A DNA stretch of 64,000 nt from JBHGBM01 sp041946965 (GTDB lineage: Bacteria; Acidobacteriota; Terriglobia; Bryobacterales; Bryobacteraceae): the NCBI GenBank assembly GCA_041946965.1, contig JBHGBM010000017.1, positions 1 to 64,000 of the forward strand, read 5' to 3'. Below the pieces are notes generated by a model that saw only the letters and a program-made list of their open reading frames with translations, did no database searches and was not told the DNA's origin. The position numbers and the translations under genes are program-made. Numbering within the stretch: the stretch's first letter is position 1; each line of letters begins with the position of its first letter. Of the stretch, positions 1 to 6,847 are shown piece by piece.

Positions 1-4
1 CTGC

Positions 5-1255
5 TCACGTGTCCACCGAATGCGGACCACCCGTTTGGTTGCGGCTATGCCGCGCTGTGATCTCCCCGTTCATCAGGCGCGGCAGCAGGAGGTCGCGGGC
101 GGCTTTGAGTCTCTGGTTTTGTTCCTGCAGTGTTTCCCGTTGGTCCACGAGTGGCTCGACAATCTCGCGGAAGGCCCGCTGGATGCGCGGAGTTGGGACA
201 ACCATGTCCACCGCAGTTAGGATCCTGGCATTCGCGTTGGGCTGAGCAGCGCCGCCAACACGAGATTGGACGTACTTCTTGTAATCCTCTGATTCGACGA
301 AGATCCCAGCCATCACGCTATCAATATCGGAATTCAGCCGGAGCCGCACCAGGTACGAAGCAAAGACCGCATCGGGAGTGCGCTTATTTATGCGCTTGGC
401 GTAGCCCACCGTTGCTCCCGTGCGGGCGATGACGATGTCGCCCTCGATCAAACGAAATTTCTTGAATCGATCCTCTTCGATCCTGCAATGAGGAACCGTG
501 GACCAATCGATGACATCCGGTACGATGTCTGTAATGCGAAGAAACTTGGGCCCAACGTCACCGGCTTCGGCACTGGCTGTATAACCGTAGTCAATGGATT
601 CGCAGAGTTCCGCGAGCGGCTTGCGCTCCCATCCCTCGGGGAGGCCGTTGACGATGGGGGTGTGCTCGTGGCCGGGGAAGCGGAGGCGGACGAACCACTC
701 GCGGTAGAGCAGCCGCGCCGACTCCTCCAACAACGCCATCCGCCGCCGGTTGTTCTCGATGAGGTCGTCGTAGGCCGAAAGCACATTGGCCACGCTCCTC
801 TGCACTTCGGGTTCAGGTACGCGGAGCTTAAAGGAAAGCAGCTTCTCCAGACTCAGATTGTCTTGAGCAGCGCCTTGAGATACTTGCTGGTATTGTTGCT
901 TGATCGTGTCGAAGAGGTATTTGACAAACCGAGCATCGCTCTTTGAGTCATCGGCAACAAAACCGATAACACTATCCGGAAAACACGCATCTATTCCGAG
1001 GATCGCCGTCTCAGCAATATTCGCAGCGATCGTAATACAGAGGGTTCCCGCTGGCCAGAGCTTACTCTGGGCGAGGCCAGCCTCGCTGTAGGTTTGCGAG
1101 TACTGCGTTATGTAGAGGTCGGCGTGTTTTACGTCCCCCGTCTGAATGAACGGATACGGTCCGCCATATAGGTGGCCGGCATCGCGCGGGCGGTGCTTTG
1201 ATTTGCCACGACCGACGTAGCCGAGTTCGTCGAGCCGCCGCTCCGTCCATCTCAT
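5..1255 (-). CDS. hsdS: Type I restriction-modification specificity subunit HsdS
   Basis: This is the DNA-recognition subunit of a type I restriction-modification complex. It has two target-recognition domains (roughly residues 5-160 and 210-370), each followed by a conserved helical spacer. The first spacer carries the family-typical run YDDLIENNRRRMALLEESA, and the C-terminal one ends in a KAARDLLLPRLMNGEI-type sequence. The length of 416 residues is normal for the family. I start it at ATG 1255 (MRWTERRLDE) because this forms an ATGA overlap with the hsdM stop; a longer in-frame start at 1303 lies inside hsdM. It is co-transcribed with hsdM. No hsdR lies upstream of hsdM, so the gene could lie beyond the left edge of the window. 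Confidence 0.93.
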   Translation of the reverse strand: MRWTERRLDELGYVGRGKSKHRPRDAGHLYGGPYPFIQTGDVKHADLYITQYSQTYSEAGLAQSKLWPAGTLCITIAANIAETAILGIDACFPDSVIGFVADDSKSDARFVKYLFDTIKQQYQQVSQGAAQDNLSLEKLLSFKLRVPEPEVQRSVANVLSAYDDLIENNRRRMALLEESARLLYREWFVRLRFPGHEHTPIVNGLPEGWERKPLAELCESIDYGYTASAEAGDVGPKFLRITDIVPDVIDWSTVPHCRIEEDRFKKFRLIEGDIVIARTGATVGYAKRINKRTPDAVFASYLVRLRLNSDIDSVMAGIFVESEDYKKYVQSRVGGAAQPNANARILTAVDMVVPTPRIQRAFREIVEPLVDQRETLQEQNQRLKAARDLLLPRLMNGEITARHSRNQTGGPHSVDT

Positions 1256-3342
1256 ATCCCCAGCCCCTCGAAGTTCGCCTGAATCTTCGCAGCGAGCGCG
1301 CAAGCCTCCCGGTTCAGGTCCGCCAGTTCGACGTGGATATCCCGCAGCGCCTGTTCGAAGTCGAAATCCTCATCCACCTCCGGAGGCGCGACGCCGACGT
1401 AGCGGCCCGGTGTCAGACTCCAATCCGCCGCCTCGATGTCGGCGCGGGTGACGATGCGGCACAACCCGGGCACGGCGGCGAACTTCGCCTCCGGAAACCG
1501 CGAGAGCAGCCAGTGCGCCTGGCGTTGGAAGTACGCCGTGCGCTTCAGTTGCTCCACCAGCTCCCTGCGCCGGGCGTCGAGATCCTTCTCCAAGCGCCCG
1601 ATGGCGCGGCCATCCCACTCCTCGTGGCTGCCGTTCCCGTTTTGCTTCGAAGCCTTGATCTCCTTCTCGCAAGCATCCACGAGGCGCGAGGCCAGTTTGG
1701 TGACCAGGTCCACGTCCTTCACCAGATCCCGGCACCCCGTGGCCAGCGCTTCGAGTTCGGTGAGGCGCGCGTGCTGCGCGGCAAGTTCCGGTGCGCACGG
1801 TTGGCTCCACTCCCTGGCGATGCGGCCGGTCCACTGCTCGATCGACGCAAAGCAGGCCGCCGCGGCCTCATCGCGTTCCTTAGCCGGCTCCGCTCCTGCC
1901 TCCCAGGTCTTCAGGAACGGCACGGCTGCCTCCGCCAGCGCGGCGTAGGCTTTGCGGAATGCGGCGGCTGGATTGGCAATGGCGGCGGCTTCGGCGATGG
2001 TCTGGTCCAGGTACTGCTGCACCAGCCCGACGAACCGTTCCGATTGCTTGCGGTACAGCCACACGATGGCGGTGAGGTTGGCCAACTGCTCCGGCGTGAA
2101 GTCGTAGATCTTGCGCGTCACCTTGCGGTAGATGTTCCGCGCGTCGATCATGAGCACCTGGTCGCGGCGTTCCTCGGGCTTGCCACGGTCGAAGTGCCAC
2201 AATTCGCAGGGCACGGTGCGCGTATAGAAGAAATTTGACCGGATGGCGATCATCACGTCCACATCGCGGGTCTCAACGATCTTGCGGCGCACCTCGGCTT
2301 CGCCATGCCCGGCACTCGATGCCTGCGACGACATGACAAATCCGGCGCGCCCCTTAGGCCCCAGGTAGCTGTGGAAGTAGGAGATCCAGAGGTAGTTGCC
2401 GTTTGAGACCTTCTTGGCCTTGTTCACGCCGGGCAGGCCGAAAGGCAGGCGGCGGTCGTCCTTGATCTTCTCGGCATCCACCATATCAACGTTGAACGGC
2501 GGATTGGCCATGACGAAATCGCACTTGCCAAAGAGTTCGTGGACGTCCTCGTAGAAGGTGTTGGCCTCGCGGATATCGCCTTCCAGGCCATGAACGGCCA
2601 GGTTCATCTTGGCCAGCCGGATGGTGGTGGCCGTCTTTTCCTGCCCGAAGAAGGTGACGCGGTGCGCGGTATCCTTGCCGAGCCGCTCAATGAAATGGCT
2701 GGACTGCACGAACATGCCGCCGGAGCCGCACGCCGGATCGAACACGATGCCGTGGTCCGGCTCGATGACGTTCACGATGGTCTGAACGAGCGAGGGCGGC
2801 GTGAAGAACTCACCTGAGTCCTGCGCGCCCTGCATGGCGAACTTCATCAGGAAGTATTCGTAGATGCGCCCGAAGACGTCGCCGCTGGCTTTGCGGAGCG
2901 TGTCGCTGTCGAAGACGCGGAGCAGGTCTTCGAGCAGGTCGTTGCCGAACTTCTCGTAGTCCTTCGGGAGTTGGTCGGCGAGCGGCTCGAAGTCGCGCTC
3001 GATGGCATTCATGGCTTCGACGAGCGCCGTGCCGAGGCTCGCGCCTTTGGGCAGTTTCAGAAGCTCGTCGTAGCGGGCTTCCTTGGGCAGCATGAGCGCA
3101 CGCCGTTTGACGAAGTCGCTCTTGACCAATGGGCGCTTAGGCATTTTGCCAGTGGCCTGGTCGGCGCGGATCTGCTCGAGCGCTGCCTGGTAGCGATTGG
3201 TGGCGTGCCGCAGGAAGATGACGCCGAGCACCGGCATGCAGTACTCCGACGAGGTCAGCTTGGAGTTGGCGCGGAGGTTGTCGGCAGCGGCCCAGAGGCT
3301 ATCTTCAAGCTTGTCGATGTCGTTGAGGGCGGTCTGGCTCAT
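1252..3342 (-). CDS. hsdM: Type I restriction-modification DNA methyltransferase HsdM
   Basis: This is the adenine-N6 methyltransferase subunit, which pairs with HsdS for modification and with HsdR for restriction. An N-terminal helical HsdM domain (residues 1-140) precedes the catalytic domain. SAM-binding motif I (FDPACGSGGM) lies near residue 201 and catalytic motif IV (NPPF) near residue 279. At about 696 residues it is longer than a minimal HsdM because of a C-terminal, partly coiled extension of some 200 residues; such long forms are common. I chose ATG 3342 (MSQTALNDIDKLED), the usual family N-terminus, over an upstream in-frame ATG at 3375. No clear ribosome-binding site is visible. 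The gene ends in the ATGA overlap with hsdS. It sits just outside the left att repeat of the neighbouring element. Confidence 0.94.
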   Translation of the reverse strand: MSQTALNDIDKLEDSLWAAADNLRANSKLTSSEYCMPVLGVIFLRHATNRYQAALEQIRADQATGKMPKRPLVKSDFVKRRALMLPKEARYDELLKLPKGASLGTALVEAMNAIERDFEPLADQLPKDYEKFGNDLLEDLLRVFDSDTLRKASGDVFGRIYEYFLMKFAMQGAQDSGEFFTPPSLVQTIVNVIEPDHGIVFDPACGSGGMFVQSSHFIERLGKDTAHRVTFFGQEKTATTIRLAKMNLAVHGLEGDIREANTFYEDVHELFGKCDFVMANPPFNVDMVDAEKIKDDRRLPFGLPGVNKAKKVSNGNYLWISYFHSYLGPKGRAGFVMSSQASSAGHGEAEVRRKIVETRDVDVMIAIRSNFFYTRTVPCELWHFDRGKPEERRDQVLMIDARNIYRKVTRKIYDFTPEQLANLTAIVWLYRKQSERFVGLVQQYLDQTIAEAAAIANPAAAFRKAYAALAEAAVPFLKTWEAGAEPAKERDEAAAACFASIEQWTGRIAREWSQPCAPELAAQHARLTELEALATGCRDLVKDVDLVTKLASRLVDACEKEIKASKQNGNGSHEEWDGRAIGRLEKDLDARRRELVEQLKRTAYFQRQAHWLLSRFPEAKFAAVPGLCRIVTRADIEAADWSLTPGRYVGVAPPEVDEDFDFEQALRDIHVELADLNREACALAAKIQANFEGLGI

Positions 3343-3596
3343 GGCGCGTCCATGCCGCGGGCACGCACGCCACAAGCCGGCGAGTCACCGCGACAAGTAT
3401 CCTTTGTATTGTTTCACTCCGGGCACGGAGATTGCGAGCGGCAGCCAACACGGGCCATGAATGACTGTGACCAGATTTGTGCCCACCCTGTGCATCTCTC
3501 TGCTGCGCGCGGTTGCGCACGGGTGGCGCGGGAAGGGCCGTAAGTGTTTGAACCCTTGGCAGATGTGCGCAACCGGGAGCAATCGAGCGCAATCCC

Positions 3597-3673
3597 GCTA
3601 AGTCTTTGATTCCACGTCGGTTGATAGTTCGTAATCAGCAGGTCGCCGGTTCAAGCCCGGCGGGTGGCTCCAT
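3597..3673 (+). repeat. Left attachment-site repeat (attL), tRNA-Thr 3' half
   Basis: This is one copy of a 77-bp imperfect direct repeat; the partner is 20384-20460, exactly 16,787 bp away. The last 46 bp (3628-3673) are identical in both copies. They read as the 3' half of a tRNA: anticodon loop TTCGTAA (anticodon CGU, threonine), the 3' side of the anticodon stem, a T-arm with TTCAAGC flanked by GCCGG/CCGGC, the acceptor strand GGGTGGC, and TCCA. The outer part shares GCTAAGTCTTTGA and CACGTC. I cannot fold a full tRNA from the bases upstream, so this is a tRNA fragment and not a gene. Tyrosine integrases commonly recombine at tRNA 3' ends. Confidence 0.88.
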
Positions 3674-3723
3674 ATCATCCTGAAACCAAAACACTTCCAC
3701 GCGCGATCCGAATAGACGTTCTA

Positions 3724-3750
3724 CCAGGCACTCACGCAGGCACTCACTGG
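3724..3750 (+). repeat. Subterminal 27-bp repeat, probable integrase arm site (left)
   Basis: This 27-bp sequence is identical to 20274-20300 near the other end of the element and in the same orientation. It consists of two AGGCACTCAC units (3726-3735 and 3738-3747) with a 12-bp period, bracketed by CCAG and CTGG. It lies 50 bp inside attL and overlaps the integrase stop codon. Position, tandem structure and duplication at both ends suit arm-type integrase binding sites; that role is inferred. Confidence 0.6.
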
Positions 3751-4961
3751 ACCCGCACGGGCGTCTGCTCCGTCTTCTCGGCTTCCACGGTCTTCTGCTC
3801 GTCGGCCTTCTTGCGCGCGGCTTCCACCAACGACTCGACACCCTCGAGCGCCGCCTTCGTGACCTCGATCGGGACGTGGGTGTAGCGCTTCGTAGTGCTC
3901 AACTGCGAGTGTCCCAGCACCCGCTGGATCGTGAAGGGACTGGCACCCTGCGCGTTCAACAGGGTTCCGCAACTGTGCCGGGTATCGTGGAAACGGATGC
4001 GCGGCACCTTGGCGCGGTCGCAGAGCGCGTGGAATGCCTCGCTCACGTTCCGCTCGTGCAGAGGCGCGCCGGTCACGCTAGTGAACAGGTAGCCCGAATC
4101 CTTCCAGCCCTTGGTGGCCGCGGCCTCCTGTTCGCGGCGGGTGATGTGGTGGACGATGGCACGGTAGACCGTCTCCGTCATCGGGAGGTCGCGATATGAG
4201 TTCCGCTTCGGCGGGCGTTCGATCCAGCGGCCTTCTTTCTCGTCGGGTAGCTTCACCCATTGCAGCGATCGGCGAACGTGAACGACCCGCTGATCGAGAT
4301 CCACGTCTTCGGGCTTGAGCCCGGTCCCCTCTCCCTTCCTCAGCCCGAGCGAGAGCGCCACGGTGAACAACGCGCCGAGCCGATCGTCTTTAGCGGCGTC
4401 GAGAAATCGCAACGCCTGCTCGGCGGTGAACGTGGCCGACTCGGTCTGGTGGTGCAGTACGGGGTCGGTGGCCAGCACGGGGTTGTTCTTCATACGCCCG
4501 AGCTTCACGGCTTTGTTGAACGCGCTTCGCAGCACTGCACGCAACAGGTCCGCCGTCCGAGGGTGCTCGGCGGCGACAACATTGAACTGGCGCTGAAGAT
4601 CCTCGGTCGCGAGTTTCGTCAGCGCCATCCTGTCGAGGCGATCGGGCAGGTGCTGCTCCAGCACATCGTGATAGTTCGCGTACGTGCGCGGTGCCCGCTT
4701 GGGGCGGATAAACTCCTCCAGCCAGACGTCGAGCCAGTTCCTCACGGTGGCCTTGTTTGTGACGACCAGGCGGTGCGCATCCTGGTCGCCCTTGAGTTCG
4801 GTCAGCTTTTTGCGGGCGTCTCCCTGCGTCGCGGTCACCCGCCTCACGACCTTGCGGCTACCGTCGGGCGCAATGAAGGTGACCTGGGCGATCCACTTCC
4901 CCTCGCGCGAGAAGATGCTGCCCTCGCCGTCAGCGCGCGCTTTGGGTTTCTTCGCTGCCAT
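3744..4961 (-). CDS. int: Tyrosine recombinase (site-specific integrase)
   Basis: This phage-type integrase is expected to catalyse integration and excision of the element bounded by the tRNA-Thr repeats. An N-terminal AP2-like arm-binding region (about residues 10-60) precedes a SAM-like core-binding domain (about 65-160) and the catalytic domain (about 175-380). Visible catalytic residues are Arg in GLRKGEG, HxxR in FHDTRHS, His in LGHSQLS and the nucleophile Tyr in TTKRYTHV. The start is ATG 4961 (MAAKKPK), preceded by AAGGAGGG at a good distance; the longer in-frame start at 5024 is inside the regulator gene. The 5' end overlaps the 3' end of the XRE gene by 32 bp, so the two are probably co-expressed. 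Its 3' end overlaps a putative arm site, as in many islands. Confidence 0.95.
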   Translation of the reverse strand: MAAKKPKARADGEGSIFSREGKWIAQVTFIAPDGSRKVVRRVTATQGDARKKLTELKGDQDAHRLVVTNKATVRNWLDVWLEEFIRPKRAPRTYANYHDVLEQHLPDRLDRMALTKLATEDLQRQFNVVAAEHPRTADLLRAVLRSAFNKAVKLGRMKNNPVLATDPVLHHQTESATFTAEQALRFLDAAKDDRLGALFTVALSLGLRKGEGTGLKPEDVDLDQRVVHVRRSLQWVKLPDEKEGRWIERPPKRNSYRDLPMTETVYRAIVHHITRREQEAAATKGWKDSGYLFTSVTGAPLHERNVSEAFHALCDRAKVPRIRFHDTRHSCGTLLNAQGASPFTIQRVLGHSQLSTTKRYTHVPIEVTKAALEGVESLVEAARKKADEQKTVEAEKTEQTPVRVQ

Positions 4962-5514
4962 GGTCCGCTCGCCCTCCTTTCTTATTGCCGCCCGTACCGG
5001 TCTTACGCTTCCTCGGGCCGCCAATTTCGTTCAGCCACGCCGCGGTCTGCTCGTGGCCGATCATCTGGATCTGCTCTCCAGCCGCGTGGGCGCGCTTTAG
5101 TGCTTTCACGGCCGCGTGGATCGCGTTGACCACCTCCTGGTACAGCTCGCCCGGAATGGCCGCGCCATCGCCGGGGTCGAATTCGTGGTTGAGCAAGATG
5201 ATCTCGAAGAGCCCCAGGAGGCGCCGCTCTGCGGGACCGAAGACGATGGTCTTCCATTCTTTGAGAGGTTCTTTAAAAACTGCCGCGAGGTCGTTCCAGC
5301 CGTGCCTCTCGGCCAGGCGCGCCAGAGCTTCGCGGTTGGCAGGCTGGGGAGCCAGCAGGCCGCGCTCCCATCTCGATACGCTGCCGGCATCGAGATCTTC
5401 GCCCACCGATCTCGCCAGTTTGGGCTGGCTATACCCTAGGCGATTTCTCAACATCCTTACCGCGCGAGCGACCGTCTGCCGTTTGGTGTCTTTTTCCTGC
5501 TTTGAAAGAGCCAT
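4930..5514 (-). CDS. XRE-family helix-turn-helix regulator of the element
   Basis: This 194-residue protein has a lambda-repressor-like HTH at about residues 15-75: RMLRNRLGYSQPKLARSVG, then VSRWERGLLAPQP. A region of unknown function follows (about residues 80-160), then a basic tail. It lies upstream of the integrase and divergent to the excisionase-like gene, the usual place for the switch regulator of an integrated element. Two CCTAGG-centred palindromes lie in the intergenic region in front of it, and a third CCTAGG lies within its own 5' coding part; these are candidate operators. I infer that it represses the divergent promoters. The HTH call is firm; the regulatory targets are inference. 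Confidence 0.82.
   Translation of the reverse strand: MALSKQEKDTKRQTVARAVRMLRNRLGYSQPKLARSVGEDLDAGSVSRWERGLLAPQPANREALARLAERHGWNDLAAVFKEPLKEWKTIVFGPAERRLLGLFEIILLNHEFDPGDGAAIPGELYQEVVNAIHAAVKALKRAHAAGEQIQMIGHEQTAAWLNEIGGPRKRKTGTGGNKKGGRADHGSEETQSAR
5435..5440. promoter_or_regulatory. CCTAGG half-site inside the XRE gene
   Basis: This CCTAGG, followed by CGA, matches half of the 12-bp palindrome at 5569-5580. It lies in the 5' coding part of the XRE gene. It may be a third, weaker operator; a six-base match alone could be chance. Confidence 0.25.
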
Positions 5515-5568
5515 GCCTGAATATTAACGTTCATGGCGGACATAGGCAATAGACACACCACATGGATA

Positions 5569-5580
5569 TCGCCTAGGCGA
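5569..5580. promoter_or_regulatory. Palindromic operator candidate TCGCCTAGGCGA
   Basis: This perfect 12-bp palindrome lies in the divergent intergenic region between the XRE regulator and the excisionase-like gene. A second CCTAGG-centred site lies 26 bp downstream (centre to centre). Location and symmetry suit binding by the dimeric XRE protein. Confidence 0.5.
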
Positions 5581-5595
5581 ATATACAGTAGTAAG

Positions 5596-5605
5596 TGCCT
5601 AGGTA
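5596..5605. promoter_or_regulatory. Second CCTAGG operator candidate
   Basis: TGCCTAGGTA, a partial match to the palindrome at 5569-5580, sits immediately before the excisionase-like reading frame. It may act together with that site in the divergent switch region. Confidence 0.4.
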
Positions 5606-5611
5606 GAAAAT

Positions 5612-5944
5612 ATGTCTGCTGGTTCTTGGAGTCCAGGTATAAGCCGTGGCAGTATCAATACGGAACCGATCCGTATGGAACAAATAAATGCACCCATGAG
5701 CCAAACCGCAGCCACGACGGCGCGTACCCGGCGTGGAAGGCGTCAGTCGCACCCCGTGCCTGCAACCCCCGACCTTTTGGGCCAGCGGCTGTTCTTACGC
5801 GTGCGCGAGTACAGCGACCTGACCGGCACTCCCCTGCCGACCGTTTACGCGCTGATCGCCGCCGGGAAAATCGAGGGCGTCGTCCGCATCGGAAACAGCA
5901 TCCGGATTCCGGTCGCCGCGATCAAAGGGCTGGTCGCGGCATAG
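5612..5944 (+). CDS. Excisionase-like small HTH protein
   Basis: A small DNA-binding protein of the excisionase/HTH_17 type. The C-terminal part (about residues 55-110) carries the pattern seen in Xis and AlpA-like proteins: FLRVREYSDLTGTPLPTVYA, then LIAAGKIEGVVRIGNSIRIP. It is divergent from the regulator and integrase, where element excisionases often lie. It probably steers the integrase towards excision or activates the rightward genes. The N-terminus is uncertain. ATG 5612 has an AGG 8-10 bases upstream, but ATG 5675 and ATG 5696 are also in frame, and the first 45 residues are low-complexity and basic. Confidence 0.7.
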   Translation: MSAGSWSPGISRGSINTEPIRMEQINAPMSQTAATTARTRRGRRQSHPVPATPDLLGQRLFLRVREYSDLTGTPLPTVYALIAAGKIEGVVRIGNSIRIPVAAIKGLVAA

Positions 5945-6058
5945 CTGCGGAAGATTAACAACTGATTAACTTAGCATCGAGCATCATGCGGAATGCTATT
6001 ATCGGATCAACAGGGCCGGGACCCTTCTTCCCGCAGCAACACCCAGCGGAGGGGAAGA

Positions 6059-6409
6059 GTGTCTAGCCAGATTCCCTACTACGGTCCCGATCACAGGCTC
6101 CTGGCTACTCTGAGTTCCGCCAAGGCCGAACGGTATGTGGCACAAGGAACCGCACGGGCGATTCGAGCCAGAGACGGCACGATCCGGCGGCTGTACCGGC
6201 TCTCAACTGAGCGCGTGCACAGCAGCATCGGCGCTGCCGTGGGTTCGATGCACGCTGCAGCGAGCCAGACGACCCAGCGGCTTCAGTACGGCGATGATGG
6301 GCTGACCGCAGCGCCGTGGGTGCGGGAACACCGAAAGATGGATCCCGGCTGGCCCGGCGGACGGCATGATGGAGATGAACAGCATGAGCAGGAAGGACGA
6401 CCCGGTTGA
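6059..6409 (+). CDS. Hypothetical element protein
   Basis: A predicted protein of about 116 residues that I do not recognise. The N-terminal half is ordered and basic (IPYYGPDHRLLATLSSAKAE, later an RDGTIRRLYRL segment); the C-terminal half is rich in Gly, His and Arg and looks disordered. I prefer GTG 6059, which follows GGAGG at about 8 bases, over an in-frame ATG at 5993 that lacks a ribosome-binding site. The 3' end overlaps the next gene by 44 bp. Similar short DNA-metabolism proteins of unknown function are common between the xis and replication genes of islands. Confidence 0.5.
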   Translation: MSSQIPYYGPDHRLLATLSSAKAERYVAQGTARAIRARDGTIRRLYRLSTERVHSSIGAAVGSMHAAASQTTQRLQYGDDGLTAAPWVREHRKMDPGWPGGRHDGDEQHEQEGRPG

Positions 6410-6773
6410 CGAAGCGTTCCGCACGGAACGCGCCAAGCGCGCTGCTGCTGTTCGATGGGAGAAGGCCCGGATCGAGGAGCGGCTGTGGAAGATCGCGGAG
6501 GGCTATCAGGCCGCCGATCCCAGACTGACGCGCGCGCAGGCCTTCACTAAAGCGGTGACCGCTCACCCGGACCTGTACGAGCAGTACAACAATGCCTCCG
6601 CGCGTATGCCCAGCGTTACCGCAGGCGAGATGGAAGAGGCCTACCAGAAGGATGTCCGCGACCTTTGTGCCTTGGCCGGTCACCCCGAGATGGCCGGCCA
6701 CTTCCTCAGGAACCGCGTGGCGCAGCGGGATATCGTGACGTACTTCCTGGATCTTCGTAAGCAGGGCCGGTAG
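6366..6773 (+). CDS. Hypothetical element protein with an AQAF...LYEQY motif
   Basis: A highly charged, mainly helical protein of up to 135 residues with no recognised domain. The middle carries LTRAQAFTKAVTAHPDLYEQ. The same pattern (YAQAYVEAL, then P-LY-QY) recurs in the product of 11564-11896, so the two may share a short helical module. It overlaps the preceding gene and ends 74 bp before the helicase. The start could be ATG 6366 or one of the in-frame ATGs at 6372 and 6384; I cannot decide between them. The function is unknown. Confidence 0.55.
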   Translation: MMEMNSMSRKDDPVDEAFRTERAKRAAAVRWEKARIEERLWKIAEGYQAADPRLTRAQAFTKAVTAHPDLYEQYNNASARMPSVTAGEMEEAYQKDVRDLCALAGHPEMAGHFLRNRVAQRDIVTYFLDLRKQGR

Positions 6774-6847
6774 GCCCGACCGCGATCACCAGCAAAAAGG
6801 AAAGGCGCGACCCGTTGCCGCGGGCACGCGCCTGACGGTGAACAAAC

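Noticed and set aside
1198..2238. Long plus-strand reading frame opposite hsdM
   Set aside because: It is a GC-driven shadow of hsdM, which has unmistakable methyltransferase motifs on the other strand.
3600..3675. A complete tRNA-Thr gene
   Set aside because: Only the anticodon loop, T-arm and acceptor 3' strand can be read; the D-arm and 5' acceptor strand are absent upstream in both copies, so these are att fragments.
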